5,268 bases of DNA from Chloroflexota bacterium (GTDB taxonomy: Bacteria > Chloroflexota > UBA6077), in assembly GCA_021845945.1 (NCBI GenBank), contig JAJZRD010000251.1:1-5268 (forward strand). The letters are read 5' to 3'. A program made the translations under genes and the position numbers. Positions 1 through 4,304 of this stretch are shown here, in pieces (position 1 is the stretch's first letter; every line of letters starts with the position of its first letter). The notes under the pieces were generated by a model, which was not told the origin of the DNA, searched no databases, and was given only the letters and a program-made list of their open reading frames with translations.

Positions 1-149
1 AGGTTCCCGCCACCGCCAAAGTGCTGGAGGATGGCACGCTGGCGGTCGAGTTCGACGAGCCCCAGCGGGCGGTATCCCCGGGGCAGGCCGTGGTGCTGTA
101 CCAGGGCGATGCCGTGGCGGTGGGAGGAACGATCGCAAAGGCGCAGTAG
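1..149 (+). CDS. mnmA: tRNA-specific 2-thiouridylase MnmA, C-terminal end (5' part outside window)
   Basis: This is the last 48 codons of a gene that enters from the left edge; the reading frame starts at base 3 and ends at TAG 147-149. The decoded tail contains [20 protein letters not shown] followed by a GGTI near the end. This matches the C-terminal beta-barrel domain of MnmA/TrmU, where EP-AV-PGQ-VFY-G followed by GGG-I is the family signature. MnmA is a cytoplasmic PP-loop ATPase that thiolates U34 of Lys, Glu and Gln tRNAs, using sulfur delivered by a cysteine desulfurase relay. The catalytic N-terminal part is not visible here. The usual GGG of the tail reads VGG, a mild difference. 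The stop codon lies inside a 24-bp palindrome. The next gene, larE, is also a PP-loop sulfur transferase and starts 98 bp downstream. The family call is firm although only the tail is present. Confidence 0.88.
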   Translation, partial: VPATAKVLEDGTLAVEFDEPQRAVSPGQAVVLYQGDAVAVGGTIAKAQ

Positions 150-171
150 AGACGCGACATGTCGCGTCTCT
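148..171. repeat. Perfect 24-bp palindrome overlapping the mnmA stop codon
   Basis: The left arm AGAGACGCGACA (148-159) is followed directly by its exact reverse complement TGTCGCGTCTCT (160-171), with no spacer. In RNA it would fold into a GC-rich hairpin whose central bases form the loop. The last two bases of the mnmA stop codon belong to the left arm. No T-run follows (GCCGCTGGC), so it is not a canonical Rho-independent terminator, although it may still stop transcription or protect the mnmA transcript end. Short elements reading GAGACGCG...CGCGTCTC are, to my knowledge, scattered widely between genes in Chloroflexota genomes, so it is probably one copy of a dispersed repeat. The palindrome is seen directly; its role is inferred. 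Confidence 0.85.
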
Positions 172-204
172 GCCGCTGGCTGCTGATGGAGGCGACATCG
201 ACCA

Positions 205-230
205 CGTCGGGGACAAGCCCCGACGCTACA
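205..230. repeat. Interspersed hairpin repeat, copy 1 (upstream of larE)
   Basis: CGTCGGGG (205-212) and CCCCGACG (218-225) form a perfect 8-bp stem around the loop ACAAG. The right side continues as CTACA (226-230). The same core and CTACA extension recur after larE at 1086-1110 (degenerate) and 1130-1168 (long, nearly perfect), so this belongs to a small repeat family. Here the left outer arm has decayed and no longer pairs with the CTACA extension. It lies 17 bp before the larE start codon, just upstream of the GAGGG ribosome-binding site (238-242). It could therefore end up in the larE leader transcript, but no T-run or anti-SD pairing is evident. Confidence 0.75.
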
Positions 231-247
231 CTGGATAGAGGGAACGG

Positions 248-1078
248 ATGGACGAGCTACATCAGAAGTACGAGCAGCTTAAGGGGATCCTTCGGGGCAT
301 GGAGAGCGTGGCCGTCGCCTACTCGGGCGGGGTCGACAGCACCTTCCTGCTGAAGGTCGCCGTGGACGAGTTGGGCCCGGATCGGGTCCTGGGGATCATA
401 GCGGTCTCGGAGTCCTATCCGGCCCGAGAGTTGAAGGAGGCCCAGCGGCTGGCGGAGGAGATGGGGGCGCGGATCCGCCTGATCGGCACCGAGGAGCTGG
501 CCAATCCCGACTACGCCAGCAATCCGGTGAACCGCTGTTTCCACTGCAAGACGGAGCTGTTCACCAAGATCTTCCCGATCGCCAGGGGGGAAGGGCTGCG
601 GGAGATGCTGTACGGCGTGAACGCCGACGACCTGGGCGACTTCCGCCCGGGCATCCAGGCTGCCCGGCGGATGGGGGCCCGGGGGCCGCTCCAGGAGGTG
701 GGGCTGACCAAGAACGAGATCCGGTTGCTATCCCGGGAGCTGGGTCTGCGGAGCTGGGACAAGCCCGCCTACGCCTGTCTCTCGTCTCGCATTCCCTACG
801 GCCAGCGGATCACCGCCGAGGCGCTGCACCAGGTGGACGAGGCCGAGAGCTTCCTCCACGACCTGGGATATCGCCAGGTGCGGGTGCGACACCACGACAA
901 GATCGCCAGGATCGAGCTACCTCGGGACCAGATGGCGAAGCTGCTGGCCGACGGCTCTGCGGAGCTGATCGTGGTCAAGCTGAAGGATCTGGGCTACCTC
1001 TACGTTACCCTGGACCTCCAGGGCTACCGGACCGGGAGCCTGAACGAGGCGATAGGGGCTGCAAAAGCGACCTCATGA
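248..1078 (+). CDS. larE: ATP-dependent sacrificial sulfur transferase LarE
   Basis: The product is 276 aa, the usual size for LarE. LarE adenylates and then thiolates the pyridinium dicarboxylate mononucleotide, twice per cofactor, in the LarB-LarE-LarC route to the nickel-pincer nucleotide cofactor of lactate racemase LarA and its relatives. Visible features are the PP-loop SGGVDS at residues 26-31 (ATP pyrophosphate binding), the RCFHCKTELF motif at 96-105, GVNADDLGDFRPG at 123-135, and PAYACLSSRIPYG at 173-185. Cys177 in that last motif corresponds to the sulfur-donor cysteine (Cys176 in Lactiplantibacillus LarE), which is lost as dehydroalanine after each reaction. I do not see the extra C-terminal cysteines of the [4Fe-4S]-type LarE (Thermotoga), so this is probably the sacrificial class. 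The ATG at 248 follows GAGGG (238-242) at 5-nt spacing. No larA, larB or larC is in the window. The preceding gene is mnmA, another PP-loop sulfur transferase. Confidence 0.93.
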   Translation: MDELHQKYEQLKGILRGMESVAVAYSGGVDSTFLLKVAVDELGPDRVLGIIAVSESYPARELKEAQRLAEEMGARIRLIGTEELANPDYASNPVNRCFHCKTELFTKIFPIARGEGLREMLYGVNADDLGDFRPGIQAARRMGARGPLQEVGLTKNEIRLLSRELGLRSWDKPAYACLSSRIPYGQRITAEALHQVDEAESFLHDLGYRQVRVRHHDKIARIELPRDQMAKLLADGSAELIVVKLKDLGYLYVTLDLQGYRTGSLNEAIGAAKATS

Positions 1079-1085
1079 TTGTGGT

Positions 1086-1110
1086 GTCGGGGCTTGTCCC
1101 GGATGTTGTA
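1086..1110. repeat. Interspersed hairpin repeat, copy 2 (degenerate)
   Basis: This copy begins 7 bp after the larE stop codon. It reads GTCGGGGCTTGTCCC and then GGATGTTGTA. The intact family pattern inferred from the other copies has CGACGCTACA in that second part. About 20 of 25 positions agree, and three of the five differences are C-to-T changes, which looks like decay of an old copy. The loop is CTTGT, the reverse complement of the ACAAG loop of copy 1, so it is inserted in the opposite orientation. Only a short CGGG/CCCG stem survives. Confidence 0.6.
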
Positions 1111-1129
1111 GCCGCCGTCAGGGATCGTT

Positions 1130-1168
1130 CTCATGTAGCGTCGAAGCTTGTCTCCGACGCTACATGAG
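1130..1168. repeat. Interspersed hairpin repeat, copy 3 (14-bp stem)
   Basis: CTCATGTAGCGTCG (1130-1143) pairs perfectly with CGACGCTACATGAG (1155-1168). Two further pairs form inside (1145-1146 with 1152-1153) around a CTTGT loop, after one A-C mismatch. The core is the same as copies 1 and 2. This is the best preserved copy and a very stable hairpin 51 bp after larE, so it may act as a transcript end or barrier, although no T-run follows. The right arm runs into the ComB-like remnant: the first in-frame ATG of that reading frame (1164) lies inside the arm. The repeat therefore sits exactly where the N-terminal part of the ComB-like gene should be. Confidence 0.8.
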
Positions 1169-1652
1169 GCTTGGTATGGAATGGCGGGGCCGCGATAGCG
1201 GAGGTGTGGCGATGATGCTGGGCCGTGGGGCTCGCAACATCATCGTGGCCGGACGGCCGGAAGATGCGCGGGCCCACCGGGAAAGGCTCGGCTCCCGCCT
1301 GCTCTGCGGGGAATCCGGTAGCGTGCGCCTCCCCGACTTCGACCACGGCAACTCCCCTGGCGACTATGCCCCGCTGATGCTGGAGGGCAAGCAGATGGTG
1401 TTCACCAGCAGCAACGGCGCCAAGGCGATGGCCAGGCTGGTGGGCGAGGGGCGAAGAGCGTTCGTCGGGTCCTATCCCAACGCTGGAGCCGTGGTGAGAG
1501 CGGCCTTGGCCGATGCGAAGGAGCGCTCAGCGGACATCGCCATCGTTGGATCGGGGCGGAGCCATGGCACCCGCTACGGCATCGAGGACTGCCACTGCGC
1601 CGGATACCTGGTGGTGAATCCCTATTCTACACCCCAACAACTATTGACATGA
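1164..1652 (+). pseudogene. ComB-family (2-phosphosulfolactate phosphatase-like) gene remnant, truncated at both ends
   Basis: The open frame encodes 162 aa. Its middle resembles the ComB family, Mg-dependent phosphatases that release 3-sulfolactate from 2-phosphosulfolactate in coenzyme M synthesis but occur widely in bacteria with unclear roles. Matching blocks are a LL-GE-G segment (residues 46-52), PDFDHGNSPGDYAP (57-70), KQMVFTSSNGAKA (76-88), FVGSYPNAGAVV (99-110) and IEDCHCAGYLV (139-149). Two parts are missing compared with the usual 230-250 aa. The N-terminal VIDVLRATTT block is gone; repeat copy 3 lies there instead. The C-terminal roughly 80 residues after CAGYLV are also gone; the frame ends in unrelated NPYSTPQQLLT that overlaps the next promoter. 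The ATG at 1164 has no ribosome-binding site. An internal ATG at 1212 follows GGAGG (1200-1204) at 7 nt, so a short product cannot be excluded. The family call is from remembered motifs; the broken state is likely. Confidence 0.62.
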
Positions 1653-1672
1653 TCCCCTCCAGCTGCTAAACC
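1644..1672 (+). promoter_or_regulatory. Putative sigma70-type promoter of the gntR gene
   Basis: A perfect -35 hexamer TTGACA lies at 1644-1649. At the ideal 17-bp spacing stands TAAACC (1667-1672), a weak -10 matching TATAAT at three of six positions. Transcription would then start around 1679, inside the palindrome at 1670-1685, so a repressor bound there would block polymerase directly. The exact TTGACA and its fit with the operator support the call; the poor -10 lowers it. It overlaps the last codons of the ComB-like remnant. Confidence 0.5.
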
Positions 1673-1685
1673 TGTATATACAGGT
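1670..1685. promoter_or_regulatory. GntR/HutC-type operator, perfect 16-bp palindrome
   Basis: The sequence ACCTGTATATACAGGT is its own reverse complement. Its core TGTATATACA fits the TGTA-N2-TACA pattern known for HutC-type GntR regulators. It lies 21 bp before the start codon of a GntR/UTRA gene and overlaps the -10 and start region of the putative promoter, as expected for negative autoregulation. I found no second copy by eye in the 229-bp leader of the permease or in the gap before the dehydrogenase. Those genes may be controlled by read-through from this promoter or by more divergent sites. Confidence 0.82.
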
Positions 1686-1706
1686 ACGACAGCCAGGGGA
1701 GGCCTC

Positions 1707-2441
1707 ATGTCCACCCTGCACCGCGACGGACCGGTCCCTCTCTACTACCAGCTCAAGCAGCTGCTCAAGGAGCAGCTGGCGAACAGCGATGATTACCCGC
1801 CAGACAGTCGCATCCCCGGCGAGGAGGAGCTGGCGGCGACCCACAGGGTCAGCCGGATGACCGCTCGCCAGGCCCTCACCGAGCTGGTGAACGAGGGGGT
1901 GCTGTACCGACGTGCTGGCAAGGGCACCTTCGTCGCCCGTCCCAAGATCGAGCGTAAGCTAGCCAGGCTCACGGGATACTACGAGGAGATGTCCGGTCGG
2001 GGGCTCCAGCCGGGAACCAGGGTTCTCGGCGAGTCGCTGGTGGAAGCGGGACGGAAGGTGGCCGCGTTCCTGGAGATCAGCCCCGAGGAGAAGGTTCTCC
2101 AGATCTTCCGGCTGCGGCTTGCGGACGGCGAGCCGATGGCGATTCAGACCGTCCACGTCCCCCATGACCGGTGTCCCAACCTGATCAACGACGACCTCAC
2201 TCTTTTCTCCCTCTATCGACTTCTGGAGCAGAAGTACGGCCTCAAGCTAGGCCATGCCCAGGAGAAGATCACCGCCACCACAGCGAGTCGCCAGCAAGCA
2301 TCGCTGCTTGCGATCCCCAAAGACGCGCCACTGTTGCAGATCGAGCGGCTTACCTTCCTGGATAGCGGCTTTCCCATCGAGTACGTCGAGAGCTTCTATC
2401 GCGCCGACAGGTACGCCTACACGACCAGTCTGTTTCGGTAG
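1707..2441 (+). CDS. GntR family (HutC subfamily) transcriptional regulator with UTRA domain
   Basis: The product is 244 aa, the typical size of HutC-type repressors. The N-terminal winged helix covers about residues 9-78: PLYYQLKQLL (11-20), IPGEEELA (36-43), the recognition-helix region VSRMTARQAL (48-57) and the wing GKGTFV (71-76). The UTRA ligand-binding domain spans about 95-240 and includes LQIFRLRLADGEPMAIQ (131-147), an EKITA segment (186-190), and the closing PIEYVESFYRADRYAY (223-238), a hallmark of the fold. UTRA domains bind small molecules such as sugar phosphates, amino-acid derivatives or organic acids, which release the protein from DNA. The ATG at 1707 has a strong AGGGGAGG ribosome-binding site (1695-1702) 4 nt upstream. 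The palindrome at 1670-1685 is its likely own operator. The next genes, an LctP-family permease and a zinc dehydrogenase, are the probable regulon. The effector cannot be deduced. Confidence 0.93.
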   Translation: MSTLHRDGPVPLYYQLKQLLKEQLANSDDYPPDSRIPGEEELAATHRVSRMTARQALTELVNEGVLYRRAGKGTFVARPKIERKLARLTGYYEEMSGRGLQPGTRVLGESLVEAGRKVAAFLEISPEEKVLQIFRLRLADGEPMAIQTVHVPHDRCPNLINDDLTLFSLYRLLEQKYGLKLGHAQEKITATTASRQQASLLAIPKDAPLLQIERLTFLDSGFPIEYVESFYRADRYAYTTSLFR

Positions 2442-2500
2442 CGTACCGTTCTGAGCTGCACCTGGCATCCATCCCGGTCCGTCTAGCTCGGCATCCCGGT

Positions 2501-2527
2501 AGAGAGCACCTTCGTCTTTCGCTCTCT
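2501..2527 (+). other. Weak stem-loop in the gntR-permease intergenic region
   Basis: AGAGAGC (2501-2507) pairs exactly with GCTCTCT (2521-2527) across a 13-nt loop. Only TT follows, so it is a poor intrinsic terminator. It may partly separate gntR from the permease or sit in the permease leader. The surrounding region (2442-2670) holds no gene I can support. It also contains two direct copies of ATCCCGGT (2471-2478 and 2493-2500), 22 bp apart, and a small CGGTA-GCG-TACCG inverted repeat (2436-2448) over the gntR stop codon. Any of these could be chance. Confidence 0.35.
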
Positions 2528-2670
2528 TGGTCGATGTAGCTGGCCCACGAGGCGATACCGGCCCGCGGGAACGGAAAGGGGGTGAGCACGCGGAGTAGAG
2601 CCGCGATAGTGGGCGTCCTGGCCTTCACGCCTTCGCTGTGCTTCTTCCTTGTATTCGAGAGGAGATGGCA

Positions 2671-4245
2671 ATGACGGTCGACTTCACCCCGTTGCGCTAC
2701 ATCATAGCGTGGATCCCCGTGCTGCTTATCCTGGTGGGCATGGTCTTCTTCCGCATGTCGGCCACGAAGACCGGCCTGGCGTCCTGGATCCTCGGCTGCA
2801 TCCTGGCGATGCTGTTCTTCGGCTTTGATTTCATGGCTACCACCCTGGCCACGGCAAAGGGAACCCTCCTCGCCTTCGACATCATGGTGATCATCGGTGG
2901 CGCGCTTTTCCTCTACTTCGTCGTGGAGACCAGCGGTGCCATCGAAAAGATCAAGTGGAGCATCATCGGCCTCACCAAAGACCGCCTGATGCAGGTGCTG
3001 CTGATCGCCGTCGGCTTTGCCGGATTCCTTCACGGCATCGCCGGCTTCGGTGTGCCGCCCGCGGTGACGGCGCCGATCCTGATGGCGCTCGGCTTCTCGG
3101 CCATGGACGCCTGCCTCCTCACCCTCATCGGATACTCCTCCTACATGGTGTGGGGTACTTGGGGCGTGGGGCCGACCACCGGCGCGAGTCTAACCAACAT
3201 CCCCATCGCCAACCTGGTACCCACAATTGGCGTCCTGGAAGCACCGCTCTGGTTCATGGAGCCGATCCTGGGGATCTGGCTGGTGATGGGCATGGCCACC
3301 CTGAAGAAGTACTGGGTACCGATCGTCGTGCAGTCCGCCGTCGGCACCAGTGTCATGCTGATCCTGTCTATCGGCTTCAGGATGCCGGAGTTCATCGGCT
3401 GGATGTCCGGCGCCGCAGCCATGTTCACCTCCTATCTGTTCACCCGGAGTGAGAAGTACAAGGGCAACGACCAGGCTGCGTTCGCGCCGATCGCCGGAGG
3501 TTCTCAGGCCGCTGCTCTGCAGGGAGGCTACACGGGCAGCATGGGCCTCTTCAGGGCTATCTTCCCGTATCTCCTGGTGATCGCGGTGCTCTTCCCCATC
3601 AAGGTGTGGGTGCCTCTCAACACGGCGCTCAACTCCGTGGTGATCAGCATCGGCCTCGGCGGTGCCGCGGGCACCTGGGCCTGGAAGCCCCTCACCCAGA
3701 TCGGCGTGCTGCTAGCCGTCTGCTCCGTTGTCGGTGGGCTGGTGCAGGGTCTGGATGGCAAGGGGTTCGCCACCGCAGTGAAGAAGACGATGGTGCCCTT
3801 CGTCCCCTCGGCCATCGCCTGCTTCGGCTTCCTGACCATGAGCGAGGTGCTCAACGAATCCCAGATGATGAAGATCCTGGCCATCGGTACGGCGGCGATA
3901 GTCGGAGGGCTCGTCTATCCCTTCGTGGCGCCCTTCGTTGGCTGGATGGGCTGCGTGATCACCGGCAGCGGTGTTTCCACCAACATCCTTTTTGCCCGCT
4001 TCCAACAGGATATGGCCGGCCAGCTGAACCAGGATCAGATCCTGTACGTGGCCACCAACAACTCTGGTGGCGGTGCTTCCAGCATGTCTACCCCTAACAA
4101 GATCATCCCGGCAGCGGCCATCACTGGCCTGCTGGGCAAAGAGGGGGAGGTGATGCGGCGTACCATTCCCATATCGCTCGCCCTCACTGCCCTTGTGGGT
4201 GTGATCACCTGGATCATGGCCTTCTTCGTGGGACACGTGGGCTAA
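2671..4245 (+). CDS. LctP-family permease (lactate/glycolate permease-like), divergent
   Basis: The product is 524 aa, slightly shorter than E. coli LldP/GlcA (about 550-560). It is a very hydrophobic inner-membrane protein with many helices; the clearest lie near residues 9-27, 36-52, 70-86, 107-125, 196-210, 217-234, 297-312, 344-358, 377-390, 402-421 and 501-519. LctP proteins (TC 2.A.14) import 2-hydroxy monocarboxylates with protons. Family-like blocks are GFLHGIAGFGVPPAV (118-132), GSGVSTNILFARFQQ (432-446), LYVATNNSGG (458-467), STPNKIIPAAAI (473-484) and GKEGEVMRRT (489-498). The first block reads LHG where LldP reads LEG, so substrate range may differ. I chose the ATG at 2671 because AGGAG (2660-2664) lies 6 nt upstream; a GTG at 2638 in frame and an ATG at 2665 are less well placed. 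The gene ends with tandem stops TAA TAG. The upstream GntR and downstream dehydrogenase suggest import of a hydroxy acid or related compound for oxidation. Confidence 0.83.
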   Translation: MTVDFTPLRYIIAWIPVLLILVGMVFFRMSATKTGLASWILGCILAMLFFGFDFMATTLATAKGTLLAFDIMVIIGGALFLYFVVETSGAIEKIKWSIIGLTKDRLMQVLLIAVGFAGFLHGIAGFGVPPAVTAPILMALGFSAMDACLLTLIGYSSYMVWGTWGVGPTTGASLTNIPIANLVPTIGVLEAPLWFMEPILGIWLVMGMATLKKYWVPIVVQSAVGTSVMLILSIGFRMPEFIGWMSGAAAMFTSYLFTRSEKYKGNDQAAFAPIAGGSQAAALQGGYTGSMGLFRAIFPYLLVIAVLFPIKVWVPLNTALNSVVISIGLGGAAGTWAWKPLTQIGVLLAVCSVVGGLVQGLDGKGFATAVKKTMVPFVPSAIACFGFLTMSEVLNESQMMKILAIGTAAIVGGLVYPFVAPFVGWMGCVITGSGVSTNILFARFQQDMAGQLNQDQILYVATNNSGGGASSMSTPNKIIPAAAITGLLGKEGEVMRRTIPISLALTALVGVITWIMAFFVGHVG

Positions 4246-4255
4246 TAGTGACCAA

Positions 4256-4282
4256 CCGGGGGCCCGGAGTCGGGGCCCCCGG
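4256..4282 (+). terminator. Strong GC stem-loop after the permease (terminator-like, no T-run)
   Basis: CCGGGGGCCC (4256-4265) pairs perfectly with GGGCCCCCGG (4273-4282) around the 7-nt loop GGAGTCG, a 10-bp all-GC stem. It begins 10 bp after the permease stop codon. The next bases, CCGAACTCTTGGG, lack a T-run, so full intrinsic termination is doubtful. It stands only 22 bp before the dehydrogenase start. It could cause partial termination or protect the permease mRNA 3' end, lowering or uncoupling dehydrogenase expression. I see no promoter in the remaining gap, so some read-through seems likely. Confidence 0.6.
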
Positions 4283-4304
4283 CCGAACTCTTGGGAGCTG
4301 CGAC

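Noticed and set aside
227..232. TACACT as a -10 element for a larE promoter
   Set aside because: No acceptable -35 hexamer lies 16-18 bp upstream, since that position falls inside the hairpin repeat, so I cannot support a promoter.
159..353. A 64-codon + strand frame beginning inside the palindrome after mnmA
   Set aside because: It overlaps larE in another frame, has no ribosome-binding site, and its translation is Ser/Arg-rich with no recognisable motif.
1086..1168. The two nearby hairpin repeats as a CRISPR array
   Set aside because: There are only two unequal, degenerate copies in this stretch, with a 19-bp gap, opposite loop orientation and another copy upstream of larE. This fits dispersed palindromic elements, not regular repeat-spacer units.
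2638..2670. Upstream GTG start for the permease, adding 11 residues
   Set aside because: No ribosome-binding site precedes 2638, the added residues are unlike a permease N-terminus, and AGGAG is ideally placed for the ATG at 2671.
2350..3033. A 227-codon open frame on the minus strand
   Set aside because: It overlaps the ends of both gntR and the permease gene in antisense. Its charged, low-complexity product shows no family features, so it is a compositional shadow.
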